DNA of 64,000 nucleotides, taken from NCBI GenBank assembly GCA_018402765.1, contig JAGYIE010000002.1, positions 248,001 through 312,000 of the forward strand, read 5' to 3'. Shown piece by piece: positions 9,563 through 23,900 of the stretch; positions within the stretch are counted from its first letter, which is position 1, and each line of letters begins with the position of its first letter. Origin of the DNA: Vicingaceae bacterium (lineage in GTDB: Bacteria > Bacteroidota > Bacteroidia > Flavobacteriales_E > Vicingaceae). The position numbers and the translations under genes are program-made. The notes below the pieces were generated by a model that ran no database searches, had not been told where the DNA came from, and worked only from the letters and a program-made list of their open reading frames with translations.

Positions 9563-11635
9563 TTGGAAAAGCCGAAAAGACATCTAATTACCGCTGCATT
9601 ACCTTATGCTAATGGTCCACTTCATATTGGGCATATAGCCGGTGCATACTTACCAGCAGATATTTATAGTAGATTTTTAAAACTAAAAGGAGCAGATGTT
9701 GCATTTATTTGTGGCTCTGATGAACATGGTGCGGCAATTACCATACGTGCTAAAAAAGAAGGAATTACACCTCAAGAAATAGTTGACAAGTATCATAAAA
9801 TTAACAAAAAAGCATTCAGCGATTTAGGAATTAATTTTGATATTTATCATAGAACGAGCTCAGCTTTACATCATGAAACTGCTCAGGATTTCTTTAAAGT
9901 ATTGGATCAAAAAGGCAGCTTCACAAAGCAAACTAATGAGCAGTACTATGATGAAATTGCTCAACAATTTTTAGCAGATCGTTACATAATAGGAACATGC
10001 CCAAAGTGTAGCTTTGAAAACGCTTATGGTGATCAATGCGAAAGTTGTGGGTCGACTTTAAATCCAGAAGATTTAATCAATCCAAAATCAACCCTTAGTG
10101 GCGGAAAGCCAATTAAAAGAACTACAACTCATTGGTTTTTACCAATGGAAAAACATGAAGGCTGGCTAAAAGAATGGGTGGAAAAAGGCGTCCTTGATGC
10201 AAAACCTCACCATGATCCAAAATTATGGCGGAATCAAGTAATCGGACAATGTAAATCTTGGATAGACAATGGCTTACAGCCAAGAGCAATGACTAGGGAC
10301 TTAGACTGGGGAGTAAAAGTGCCTGTTGAAGAAGGAGAAGGAAAGGTACTTTATGTATGGCTAGATGCACCAATAGGTTATATCTCTGCAACTAAACAAT
10401 GGGCAGCCGATAATGGTAAAAATTGGGAGCACTACTGGAAGGACGAATCTACAGAAATGGTTCATTTTATAGGAAAAGATAATATTGTTTTTCATTGTAT
10501 TATTTTTCCAATTTTATTGAAAGAACACGGAGAATATAACCTACCAATTAATGTACCTGCTAATGAATTTCTTAATCTTGAAGGAGGAAAGTTATCAACC
10601 TCTAGAGATTGGGCTGTTTGGGTTCATGAATATTTAAAAGACTTTAAAGGCAAGGAAGATGTATTGCGATATGTCCTTTGCAGTATAGCTCCTGAATCAA
10701 AGGACAGTGAATTTACTTGGAGTGATTTTCAAGCTAGAAATAACGGAGAATTGGTTGCTATTTTTGGAAATTTCATAAATAGAGCTGTAGTTCTTACTCA
10801 CAAATACTTTGAAGGAAAAGTACCAGAATTAGGCGCTAATAGCCAGAAATACAGTGAAATTAATCAACAATTAAATTCAATTACTAAGTCACTAAACGAT
10901 AAACTAGAGAAGTTCCACTTTAGAGATGCTCAGAATGAAGCAATGGCAATTGCCCGTCTTGGAAATAAGTTTTTAGCAGATACAGAACCTTGGAAATTAG
11001 TTAAAGTTGATGTTGAAGAAGTAAAAACAATTCTCCGAATAGCCCTTCAACTTTCTGCAAATTTGGCTATTGCTTTTGAACCATTTTTGCCTTTCACAAC
11101 AGCGAAACTTAAACATATTCTAAACTTAAGAGAAACGAATTGGGACCAATTAGGATCTAATAACATCCTTAGAGCCAGTCATCAATTAAATGCAGCTGAA
11201 CTTTTATTTGATAAAATAGAAGACGAAACTGTAGCTGCTCAAATTCAGCAATTGGAAGTGAAAAAGGAAGCTAAATCATTAGCTGAAAAAACACTGAATC
11301 CTGCAAAAGATGTCATTACTTTTGATGATTTCGCCAAACTAGATATTCGGGTTGGAAAAATTATTGAAGCTGAAAAAGTAGCAAAGACTAAAAAACTATT
11401 AAAATTAAAAGTAGATACTGGCTTAGATATCCGTACCGTGGTTTCGGGCATAGCCGAATCATATACTCCTGAAGAAGTTATTGGTAAGCAAGTTTCTATT
11501 CTAATCAATTTAGCCCCACGATGCATTAAAGGAATAGACAGTGAAGGAATGATTCTAATGGCCGAAAATAGTTCCGGGAAATTAAGTTTTGTATCTCCAG
11601 ATTTAGGGTACAGTAAAGGAAGCGAGATTAAGTGA
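9563..11635 (+). CDS. metG: Methionyl-tRNA synthetase with C-terminal tRNA-binding domain
   Basis: Charges tRNA-Met and initiator tRNA. The 690-aa protein has the class I HIGH motif at 21-24, a zinc knuckle in the connective peptide (CPKC ... CESC, about 147-163), and at 343-347 the sequence KLSTS in place of the canonical KMSKS loop. An anticodon-binding helical domain follows, then from about 586 a Trbp111/EMAPII-like OB domain ([15 protein letters not shown]) that makes MetRS a dimer and increases tRNA affinity. The initiator appears to be TTG at 9563 (TTGGAAAAGCCG); it follows the -7 box at 9533 by a short leader. Confidence 0.97.
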   Translation: MEKPKRHLITAALPYANGPLHIGHIAGAYLPADIYSRFLKLKGADVAFICGSDEHGAAITIRAKKEGITPQEIVDKYHKINKKAFSDLGINFDIYHRTSSALHHETAQDFFKVLDQKGSFTKQTNEQYYDEIAQQFLADRYIIGTCPKCSFENAYGDQCESCGSTLNPEDLINPKSTLSGGKPIKRTTTHWFLPMEKHEGWLKEWVEKGVLDAKPHHDPKLWRNQVIGQCKSWIDNGLQPRAMTRDLDWGVKVPVEEGEGKVLYVWLDAPIGYISATKQWAADNGKNWEHYWKDESTEMVHFIGKDNIVFHCIIFPILLKEHGEYNLPINVPANEFLNLEGGKLSTSRDWAVWVHEYLKDFKGKEDVLRYVLCSIAPESKDSEFTWSDFQARNNGELVAIFGNFINRAVVLTHKYFEGKVPELGANSQKYSEINQQLNSITKSLNDKLEKFHFRDAQNEAMAIARLGNKFLADTEPWKLVKVDVEEVKTILRIALQLSANLAIAFEPFLPFTTAKLKHILNLRETNWDQLGSNNILRASHQLNAAELLFDKIEDETVAAQIQQLEVKKEAKSLAEKTLNPAKDVITFDDFAKLDIRVGKIIEAEKVAKTKKLLKLKVDTGLDIRTVVSGIAESYTPEEVIGKQVSILINLAPRCIKGIDSEGMILMAENSSGKLSFVSPDLGYSKGSEIK

Positions 11636-11947
11636 CAGGTTCCTGCCTTTTCAAAGTACTTTCCAACTTTTAATTGATTCAAGTCGTCTTCCTATTATAT
11701 AAGGCTGCTTGATAGAATTAGATTGAGGCTGATTAATCTGCTATAAAATCAGCTTGAGCAACCTTTTTAAAAACATTCGTCGTTTTAAAAAAAGAAGTTA
11801 TTCGAAGTTATCGAATTAACTTTCTAATTTCTATATATTTGTTATGTTATGTTAAAATGTTCTATTTTTAATAACCTTCTGAAAGTTAATTAAATAATCA
11901 TTTTTAACATTAATTTTTTATTTAGTAAGTACTTAGCTCACGATACA
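11636..11947. other. Intergenic region, 312 bp, between metG and the giant adhesin gene
   Basis: No coding potential seen. It contains an imperfect hairpin around 11728-11755 (GCTGATT paired with AATCAGC) that could weakly terminate metG but has no clean T-run, and a promoter-like -7 box at 11834-11841. The remainder is AT-rich leader of about 100 bases in front of the giant gene. Confidence 0.5.
11834..11841 (+). promoter_or_regulatory. Predicted -7 box (TATATTTG) for the adhesin operon
   Basis: TATATTTG fits the Bacteroidota -7 consensus exactly. It implies a 5' leader of about 100 bases. A convincing -33 TTTG is not present at 17-20 bases upstream, so an activator may be required. Confidence 0.45.
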
Positions 11948-14900
11948 ATGAAAAGACTTTATTCTTATTTAACACTTGTAATTGCGCTTACAATTGTTTC
12001 TCATAATGCAATTGCTCGAGACCTTTTTTGGATAGGAACTACTTCAGCTTGGGCCGATGGTTCCAATTGGTCAGACAGTAAAAATGGGTCTCCTATCAAT
12101 ACCATCCCTGCGGCTTCTGATAATGTATTTTTTACAACAGTCAACACAAAAGTAACTGTTATCGAATTTAAGCATGCTGATTGTAAAAACTTCACAGTTC
12201 TCAATAACGGGCAGTTACTTTTAAAAGGGAGTCCGAATTCATTGCTTAGAATCGGAGGAGATATAGAGATTACAAGCAATACGAAAATTATAAACGAAGG
12301 CACAATTGAACTGAATGCGAAAAAGAATACTACTTATAATTTTAGTCCTAGTCTATTTATAAGCGCATTAAAAATAAATAACAAAGCAAAAGCCACTTTT
12401 AAATCTGACTTAAAAATAGAAGGTAAAATAACGCACCAATCAGGAGATCTAATTGCTAAAGCAAACAGCATATTTTGTGAGTTATATGAATTTATAACAC
12501 CCCAACAAAAATCAGTTCAACTAGATAAAGGTAATTTATTTGTTAATAATAAAACCCTCACCCCAGGAGATGCTATCTACATTGACTTTTCAAAAATCAT
12601 AGTTCAAAATCCATTAACCTCACGTCTAACTTCAAATGGAGGTACAAAAAAAGGTGGTGGTGGAAATGGTAATAAACAAGCAACTCAAGTTTTTACCACA
12701 GTTACGCCTCCTACCTGTAATGGTTTATCAGACGGACAAGCGACAGTAGATTCAATTAGAACCACTCCGGGAAGTACAGGTCCTTACGTATACACCTGGT
12801 CGCGAGCAGGATTTCCAACTGTAACAGGAGTTACAGCGACCGGGTTAAGTAACGGAACATATCTTCTAAGGGTTTTAGATCAAGGAGATAATACTACTTT
12901 AGGTGTGTTCGTAAACGTATTAGAACCAGATCCTATCTTCTCAAATATAACCAAGACAGATGAAACATGCTTCGGAGCTTGTGACGGAACTGCAAGCGCA
13001 TTCCCAATAGGAGGAACACCCATATCCCCTGGATCTACATATAATTATTTATGGTCAACTACTGCAACAACTGCCTCTATAACAGGATTATGTGTAGGAA
13101 CATACACTGTTACAATAACTGATGGAAATGGTTGTACGAATATTGATAATGTTATAGTTGGAGGACCCTCGGTTGTAACACCTAATGCTACCTCAGTGAA
13201 TGTAGCTTGTAAGGGAGATAACAATGGTTCAGCTACAGCGGCTCCAACAGGTGGTGTTGCACCTTATTCATATCTTTGGTCAGATGCAGGTGGAAGTACA
13301 ACAGCAACTGCAGTTGGTTTATCTCCGGGTACATACACGGTTACTGTAACTGATAATACTACGTGCACAGGAACCCAATCGGTAACCATTACTGAACCTG
13401 CTACACTGCTTTCAGCTAGTATTACTGTTAATTCAACTGTTACTTGTATAGGAAATACTGATGGAATAATTACTGCGAATGGTATTGGAGGAAATAGCCC
13501 TTATACATATTTATGGTCAAACGCTTCTACACAAAAAACGCTACTGAACATAGCTGCGGGTACATACACAGTAAGTGTGACTGATGCTAACAATTGCACT
13601 AAAGTTGACCAAGTAACATTAAATTCCCCAATACCGGTGGTTCCTGTAGCCTCTGTAATTTCTGATGTTAGCTGCTTTGGTTTCTCTGATGGAGAAGCTA
13701 CTGTAACTTCCTCAGGAGGAACTCCAGGTTATACCTATGTTTGGTCAAATGCAGCTACTACACCTACAATATCAGGACTTTTAGCAGGTACTTATACGGT
13801 AACAGCAACCGACGCAATAAACTGTCAAGGAATAACTCAAGTTACGATTAGTGAACCTACTTTATTGAGTACATCAATTATAAATAATAGTGGATCAACG
13901 TGTTTTGGAGGATCAGATGGATCTGCCGAGGCGTCTCCAACAGGAGGTACCGCGCCTTATAGTTTTGCTTGGTCTAATAGTGCTACCACAGCAGTAATAA
14001 CAGGTTTGTCAGCAGGCACATACACAGTAACGGTATCTGATCTAAACTTATGTACATCAACTGCTCAAATTACCATCGCTCAAGGAACACAGATTTCACC
14101 TAATGTAATAACTACAAATATTCTATGTAGAGGACAGAATAACGGTACTGCAACTAGCACTCCAACAGGAGGTGCAGGTTCATATACATATTTATGGTCA
14201 GATGCAGGAGCTTCAACCACAGCAAGCATCACAGGATTAGCAGTAGGAACATATACAGTAACTGTTACTGATGGTAATTCGTGCACAGATACCGAAACAA
14301 TTAATATTACTGAGCCTGCAACCGGAATTAATGCAAGTATAAATATCTTAAACAATCTAAGCTGTAATGGGATTAATGATGCGGTTATTCAAGCTACAGG
14401 AACAGGAGGCACACCCGGATATACTTACTTATGGTCAAATACGTCGACATCTAGAACACAGTTAAATCTTGGACCAGGAACGTTTACTGTTACTATTACA
14501 GACGCTAATTTATGTACCGATACTGAGTCAGTTACCCTTAATTATCCATCTCCGATAGTCCCAGTTGCTGTAGTAGATGCAGATGTTAGCTGCTTTGGTT
14601 TTACAGATGGACAAGCAACAGTTAGTGCGACCGGAGGAACTCCAGGTTATTCATTTAATTGGTCAAATAATCAAACAACAGCAACCATAACAGGAATAGC
14701 AGCAGGAACCTACACTGTTACAGTAACTGATATTAACAATTGTGATGCGATAACACAAGTGACAATAATTGAACCCCCACTTTTAACAGGAACTATTCTA
14801 AATCAATCAGATGCATTATGTTTTAATGGCACAGATGGAAGTATTGAAGTAGATGGCTTGGGGGGTACTCCTCCGTATAATTTCTTATGGTCAAATGCTA

Positions 14901-17900
14901 CTGCTACCGGCTTAAATACAGGTCTAACTGCAGGCACCTATACTGTCACTATTACTGATATCAATAATTGTACAGCAGTAACCGCAGCAACCATAGGTCA
15001 AGGAGCACAAATTTCTGCAACGTCAAACGTACTTTCTAATCCATTATGCAATGGAGGAAACCAAGGAGCAGGAGAAGTTATTGTAGCAGGAGGAGTTCCT
15101 GGATATACTTATCTATGGAGTAATGCAGCTACAACGCCGATAATCACAGGTCTTCAGGCTGGAACTTATACTGTGACAGTTTCTGATTTTAATCTTTGTA
15201 CCGAAACTACTCAATTTACATTAACTGAGCCTGCGGCAATTACAACCACAATAACAACAACGAATAACCCTCAATGTGCCGGTTTGTCAGCTGCTTCAGC
15301 TACTGTTTCTCCCAGTGGTGGCACACCTGCATATACGTTTATTTGGAGTAATGCGGCGACAACTCCTACAATTTCAAGTTTGTCAGCAGGAACCTACACC
15401 GTTACAGTTAGTGATGCAAATAATTGTAGTTCAATAGATCAAGTTACAATCAACCAGTCTCCAGTAATTACAACAGCAGTAACCTCTACTGATGCAGATT
15501 GCTTTGGCAATAGCACAGGAACGGCAAATGTAGTCGCTGGAGGCGGAGCAGGTGGATTTTCCTTTGCTTGGTCCAATGCTGGTACAACTGCATCAATTAA
15601 TAATCTATCAGCAGGTAAATACTTTGTTACTGTATCAGACTTAAATGGATGTACTGCATTAGATTCTGCTGTAATTCAAGAACCAACCTTGTTGACTACA
15701 GTTACAAATAAAACCGATGCAAGCTGCGACGTTTCTGCAGATGGCTCTGGAACAGTGATTGCATCAGGAGGAACACCCAACTACACCTTTTTATGGACAG
15801 GTGGATTCACTACAAGCACCATAAACAATTTAAATCCAGGTAAATATTTCGTTACAGTTACAGATCTAAATAATTGTACAACAATTGACAGTGTTGAAAT
15901 ACTTCAGGCTAATCCAGTAATTCTATCTGTTGACAGCACACTGAATGTAACCTGTAATGGCGGTAATGATGGAGGAGCATATATACTAACATCAGGAGGT
16001 TCAGCTCCATATACCTACCTATGGAACAATGCACAAACTAGTGACACATTAAAAAATGTCACTGCAGGGACGTATACCTTAATTGTAACCGATGCGAATA
16101 CGTGTACAGATCAAATATCGGTAACTGTTACAGAACCTATACAGTTAACATCTAGCATAACAGCATCTAATGTAAACTGCTTTGGTGGAAGTGATGGTCA
16201 AGCTTTTGTCACTGCAACTGGAGGAACTACTCCATATAACTATTTATGGTCAAACACAGCAACCACTGATACAATTAAAAACGTAACAGCAGGAAAATAT
16301 ATTGTTACCATTACTGATGCGAATAATTGTATACAATTAGATTCTGTTACTGTAACAGAACCGTTACAAATTCAAATTACGGTATCAACTACAGATGCCC
16401 TCTGCAAAGACAGCGCAAATGGAACCGCAACTGCAACTGCAATTAATGGAACAGCCCCGTATACCTTTGCTTGGAGTAATTCAACAACAGGTAGTAATAT
16501 AAACGGGCTTTTAGCCGGTACTTACACTGTAACAGTGACAGATTTAAATGGATGTACGTCTGTCAACACCGGTGTTATAGCCGAACCAACAGCAATCACA
16601 TCTTCAACCACAGCAACAGATGCTTCTTGTAGCGGAATTGCTGATGGATCCATTACTTTAACCGTAGCAGGAGGGTCACCGAGCTATTCATTTTTATGGT
16701 CTAACTCCTCAACAACGCAAAACCAAGCAGCCGTAAGTTCAGGAAAATACTTTGTTACTATCACAGATATTAATGGTTGTGTGAAAGTTGATAGCGCAAC
16801 TGTTAATGATGGTGTTACAATTAATGCTTCCCTTGATTCCATATCAAACGTAGATTGTAACGGAGGAAATAACGGATTTATTCGAGTTTTAGGTATTGGT
16901 GGAACAAACCCCTACACCTACTCATGGAGTAATTCAGCAACAACCAACTCGATTACAGGCTTGACTGCAGGAGCATACACGGTAACCATTACGGAACTAA
17001 ATGGATGTTTCAAAGACACCACCATAAATATCACAGAACCAAATGCAATTTCTACCTCAATAACTTCAATTAATGTTAGTTGTTTCGGTGAAAATGATGG
17101 AGAAGCTTTCGCTACGGTTAATGGTGGACTCTCACCATATATTTATTTATGGTCAAACACAGCAACCACTGATACAATTAAAAACTTAACAGCAGGAAAA
17201 TATATTGTTACCATTACTGATGCGAATAATTGTATACAATTAGATTCTGTTACTGTAACGGAACCGTTACAAATTCAAATTACGGTATCAACTACAGATG
17301 CCCTCTGCAAAGACAGCGCAAATGGAACCGCAACTGCAACTGCAATTAATGGAACAGCCCCGTATACCTTTGCTTGGAGTAATTCAACAACAGGTAGTAA
17401 TATAAACGGGCTTTTAGCCGGTACTTACACTGTAACAGTGACAGATTTAAATGGATGTACGTCTGTCAACACCGGTGTTATAGCCGAACCAACAGCAATC
17501 ACATCTTCAACCACAGCAACAGATGCTTCTTGTAGCGGAATTGCTGATGGATCCATTACTTTAACCGTAGCAGGAGGGTCACCGAGCTATTCATTTTTAT
17601 GGTCTAACTCCTCAACAACGCAAAACCAAGCAGCCGTAAGTTCAGGAAAATACTTTGTTACTATCACAGATATTAATGGTTGTGTGAAAGTTGATAGCGC
17701 AACTGTTAATGATGGTGTTACAATTAATGCTTCCCTTGATTCCATATCAAACGTAGATTGTAACGGAGGAAATAACGGATTTATTCGAGTTTTAGGTATT
17801 GGTGGAACAAACCCCTACACCTACTCATGGAGTAATTCAGCAACAACCAACTCGATTACAGGCTTGACTGCAGGAGCATACACGGTAACCATTACGGAAC

Positions 17901-20900
17901 TAAATGGATGTTTCAAAGACACCACCATAAATATCACAGAACCAAATGCAATTTCTACCTCAATAACTTCAATTAATGTTAGTTGTTTCGGTGAAAATGA
18001 TGGAGAAGCTTTCGCTACGGTTAATGGTGGACTCTCACCATATATTTATTTATGGTCAAACACAGCAACCACTGATACAATTAAAAACTTAACAGCAGGA
18101 AAATATATTGTTACCATTACTGATGCGAATAATTGTATACAATTAGATTCTGTTACTGTAACGGAACCGTTACAAATTCAAATTACGGTATCAACTACAG
18201 ATGCCCTCTGCAAAGACAGCGCAAATGGAACCGCAACTGCAACTGCAATTAATGGAACAGCCCCGTATACCTTTGCTTGGAGTAATTCAACAACAGGTAG
18301 TAATATAAACGGGCTTTTAGCCGGTACTTACACTGTAACAGTGACAGATTTAAATGGATGTACGTCTGTCAACACCGGTGTTATAGCCGAACCAACAGCA
18401 ATCACATCTTCAACCACAGCAACAGATGCTTCTTGTAGCGGAATTGCTGATGGATCCATTACTTTAACCGTAGCAGGAGGGTCACCGAGCTATTCATTTT
18501 TATGGTCTAACTCCTCAACAACGCAAAACCAAGCAGCCGTAAGTTCAGGAAAATACTTTGTTACTATCACAGATATTAATGGTTGTGTGAAAGTTGATAG
18601 CGCAACTGTTAATGATGGTGTTACAATTAATGTACTTGCAGACTCTATTGATAACGTGGTTTGTAACGGTGAGAATAACGGATTCATAAGAGTAGCAGGT
18701 ATAGGCGGAAGCTTACCTTACACCTATTTGTGGAGTACCACAGCGACTACAGATACTATCGGTGGGCTTACAGCAGGGGCTTACACTGTTACGATTACGG
18801 ACATAAATGGATGTTTTAAAGACACTACAATAGATATTACCGAACCTTTATTATTAGCAGTTTCAGCAGCTACTACGAATGTTAGCTGTAATGGCATTGC
18901 AGATGGCACAGCAACTGCCAGCGGATCAGGCGGAATTGCTCCATACACATTTAACTGGTCAACTACGCAGATAGGACCAAGCATAACAGGTTTGTTAGCC
19001 GGAAGCTATACAGTAACTGTTACAGATAATAATGGGTGCACGGCTACTGACACTTTTACAATTACACCACAATCAAGCTTTATATATTTAGATTCAATAA
19101 CTAACAATAATTGCTTTGGCGATTGTAATGGGGAACTTGGAATATTTGCTCTATCAGGAGGCACACCGCCCTATTCATTTGTTTGGTCCAATTTAGCAAC
19201 AACCCCTTTTATTAATGGACTTTGTGCAGGGAATTATACACTTACAATTACAGATGCAAATAATTGTGATTCGATTGTAACGTACACCATTACTGAACCT
19301 ACCCAGCTTACCACAACTACAACCACTACAAACTCTAATTGTACTGTTTGTGATGGAATTGCAGTAGCAACAGTATCGGGAGGTACTCCCACTTATTCTT
19401 ATAATTGGTTAGATGCAAGCTTAACTCCAATAGGTCAAACAACAGATACAGCAAAAGGATTATGTTCAGGAGTTTACAACGTTGCAATTACAGATCTTAA
19501 TGGTTGTAGAGATACCATAACTGCGAATGTTATCGATAATAATGCGCCAATTGTATCTACATCAAGCACAGATGTTACCTGCTTTGGTGCAAATGACGGA
19601 ACAGCTACGGTAAATTCTCCATGTTTACTCACCACTTGTTCGATTAACTGGCTAACCATAACTGGTACTCCAATAGGTCAAACTGCAACTACCGCAATAG
19701 GTCTAAATGCAGGAACTTACATTGCAGAGGTAAGTGATATCAGCGGATGCGTTACTTTAGATACCGTTACTATTAATAGCCCAACACAAATCATTCCAAA
19801 TGATGGGATTGTTCCAGTTAGTTGCTCAGCCATAACTCTATGTGATGGTTCTGCATTTGTAAAACCAATCGGAGGTTCTGCACCTTACACCTACTTATGG
19901 GCAGGCAATCCTACAGGACAAGGCACAGACTCAATATCGGGACTTTGCGTAGGAGCTTACACTGTAACCATAACAGACAATAGCAATTGCGATACTGTTG
20001 TAACTATAAACGTATCACAGGGAGGAAATTATAGTGCAACAATTAATTCAACAGATGAAACTTGCGCAAACACTTGTGATGGAACTGCAGAAGTTATATT
20101 GGCCGGAATTACAGCACCACCACACACCTATTTATGGAACCCTGTACCTCCGGGAGGACAACAAGGAAATAGAATACTAACCGGACTGTGTGCAGGGAAT
20201 TATTCCGTAACAGTCACAGATATTGCAGGTTGTACAACGACTGCATCAACTACAATCGGATCCCAAAACAGTTTGGTGGCTAATGAATCTTTTACAAATG
20301 AAACCTGTGGAGGAACCTGTGATGGAACAGCAACTGTTAACCCCGTTGGAGGAACAGGGCCATATACCTTTACTTGGACACCGACTCCTACTGTAGGACA
20401 AGGAACAAATACAGCATCAGGACTTTGTCCTGGCTCAGTAGAACTGCTAATAGCTGATGCAAATGGATGTGACACTATTATACGCTTTAACATAGGCTCT
20501 TCTTCTCCTATACTTCCAAACGAAACAGTTGCCAACGCAACATGTAATGGCAACTGTGATGGTTTAATAATTCTTGCTCCAACAGGAGGAGGTAGCAGTA
20601 ATTACATCTATACCTGGACACCTGTTCCACCAAATGGACAAGGCTCAGCAACAGCAAGTGGATTGTGCGCAGGAAACTACTCAGTAATAATAAGTGATGG
20701 CATTGGATGTGATACCACTTTAGCAATCACAATAAATGAGTTTTCTGCTATTATTTCAGGTATCTCATCAATAGATGCAAGCTGTAATTCCGCATGTGAT
20801 GGCGAGGCCTCTATATCCCCATCAGGAGGAACTAGCCCATATAGTTATTTGTGGTCTACAACTGCTACAAGTGATACCGTTAAAAACCTTTGCGCAGGAA

Positions 20901-23900
20901 ATTACTTCGTAACTATAACTGATGCAAATAATTGCTCAGTAATAGAACCAGTAGTTGTAAACGAGCCTTTAGCTCTTGCTGCAACGACAAGCACAACTCC
21001 TTCGACATGTAATTTTTGTGATGGAATAGCCTCCGTTTCACCTGTAGGAACAGGTCCATTTACCTTTGATTGGTTTGATAACAACCTTAGTCCTTTAGGC
21101 GTAAATACAGCAATAGCTATTAATCTGTGCTCAGGTAATTATTTTGTAGATGTTACAGACCAAACAACAGGATGTACAGATAGATTTAGTGCATCGATAA
21201 GCGACCTCGGAGGAGAAACGGTAGTTATTTCGCAGACAGACGAAAACTGCGTTGGAAGTTGCGATGGAACTGCAACAGCCACCTTCAATTGTTCAACAGC
21301 AAACTGTTTTGTTGAATGGTTCGATGCTAATACTGGTCTAGGAATTGGGCAAAATACACCTACCGCTGTTGCCCTTTGTGCAGGAAATTACTTTGTGGAA
21401 GTAACTAATGATTCAGGTTGTATTTCAATAGAACCAGTTTCAATAAACTCCCCGGCAATAATTTTTGCAAACGCAACAAGTATAGACGCTACATGCGCTA
21501 ACGCTTGTGATGGATCAGCATCAGTTGCCCCAACAGGAGGAAGTGGTACTTTTAGTTATATTTGGACCCCTGCCCCTGGCTCAGGTCAAGGTACAGCTAA
21601 TGCAAGTGGAATGTGCCCAGGAAACTACATAATAGAGATAATAGATGGGATTGGATGTAACTTAATAGAAAACATAACAATAGGATCACCGACTGCCCTT
21701 TCTGCAACATTTACTTCGATTGAGCCAGGGTGTGGACTATCAAACGGTAGTATAACTAGTATAATTACAGGAGGAACAGCCCCATATACTTTCCAATGGT
21801 TTGATGCTTCTAACACGCTTCTTGTAGGACAAACATCCAGTACAATTAACTCAATAACTGCAGGAATTTATATCGCAAAGGTTACCGATTTAAATGGATG
21901 TGAAGACTTTTTCAGCTTCAATCTATCAAATGTTAACGGACCGACGGTAACCTTAGACTCGCTTACAAATCTTACTTGTTCTGGTGATAATAATGGTGCT
22001 ATATTCATCACTACTTCTGCAGGAACGGCACCGTATACTTTTAATTGGTTTCCTTTTGGACAACCCTTTGAAGATTTAAATGGATTACAAGCAGGGGATT
22101 ATACAGTTGAAGTAACAGACGCAAATGGATGTATTTCATTTGAGACCTATACAGTAACAGAACCAACAAGGATGTTGGCTTCTTTCAATCTATCAGATGC
22201 AAATTGTGGAGCCTGTGATGGAGCTGCAGAAATAATCATGACAGGTGGGATTGCTCCATACACTTACAGATGGAGTAATGGATCAGATAGTACAAGAGCA
22301 CTGGATTTATGCGCAGGAATTTATGTTGTAGAAGTCACCGATGGAAATGGATGCGAAGAGACTTTTAATTTAGCAATTAATAACCTAGGAGGAATAACGA
22401 ACTTAGTTGCGAGTACAACAAATGCTACTTGTAATGGTTCTTGTGATGGAACTGCTACCTTAAATTTAATAGGTGGTACAGCGCCTTATAATTTCTATTG
22501 GCCACATGATGGCTCCACCACATCAAGTCTAACCAACTTATGCGCGGGAAATTATTTTGCACAAGTTACTGACTCAAATGGTTGTATGAGCGTTACAAAT
22601 GTCACAATTGGAGAACCCGTAAAATGGACAGTAAATCCATCCATTACGGCAGTAAATTGCAATAGCTTTCCATGCGATGGTTCTATACTATTAAATGTAA
22701 CAGGTGGAATAGCTCCCTACAATTATAATTGGGGACCTATCACACTAGCAGATACAAATTATGTAGATGGTCTTTGTGTAGGAAAATACACTGTTGATAT
22801 TAGTGATGCAGGAGGATGCAGTCAATCTTTTGAATTTACTGTATCTAATACTGCAATTCAAATTGATCCAACACCAACGGCTACTGATGAAAGCTGTTTT
22901 GGTTCATGTGATGGAAGCTTAATAGCAAACATATCTTCTACCCTAGTCGATTATCAATGGCTAGATGCAAATAATAATGCAATAGCAGCTCCTAATACCG
23001 ATGGTCAAGGATTATGTGCAGGGATTTACACACTGCAGCTAACATCAATAGCTGATGGCTGTCAATATTTTGAAAGTATTACTATCAACTCTCCTGATCC
23101 ATTAACACTAACTCAACCGTTGGTATCCAATGTAAATTGTGAAAATGATTGCGATGGACAAATCAGTGTCAATGCTTTTGGAGGTAAATTAGACTATACC
23201 TTCATTTGGAATGATCCAAATACACAGATATCTAATGTAGCATCAGGTTTATGTGCAGGAAGTTATGTGGCGATAGTTACAGATAATAATGGTTGTACTT
23301 CAGTCATTAATGCAACTGTAAATGCTCTATCTTCAATAACAGTAAGTGTAATTGATACCACAAATGTGGGTTGTAGTAGCGTTTGTGAAGGAGCAGCTGA
23401 AATTGAAGTAAATGGAGGAATAGCGCCATATACTGTTACATGGCAAGGTGGACAATCAGGGTTGATTGCTACAGGTTTATGCTTTGGCCCTAACTTGGTA
23501 ACAATAACAGATGCAAGCAACTGTAGCATTACAGAAACAGTATTCATAGGAGCTAGAGATACGGTTATAGCCTTAGCAGGAAATGACACACTATTTTGTG
23601 ATAATGGAACTGCAGTGCTAAAAGGAGCAACGCTAGGAAGCGGAGTAACAAGAGCAGAATGGTACAATGTGCCATCTTATACATTGCTATCAAGAAACTT
23701 AGACACTAGTTTTAGCATGAACTCAAAAGGCGTTTATCAATACGCATTTATAGCAACAAATGGCCTCGGTTGTAATGACACGACCATAAAAACGATAACA
23801 GTCACTTCTAGCCCATTAATTGACGCAGGCAGCAATGTAAGAATATTTGATGATGAAATTGCACAATTAAATCCATTAGGAGGACAACCTTCTTTTACCT

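Noticed and set aside
16241-18632. Long tandem repeats suggesting a CRISPR array or mobile element
   Set aside because: The units are 903 bases, keep an open reading frame and encode SprB repeats; there are no short repeats with unique spacers.
12001-23667. Several antisense ORFs of 60-134 aa in the adhesin gene
   Set aside because: They are mirror images of the repeats, rich in Val, Pro and Ser, and have no starts or promoters of their own.
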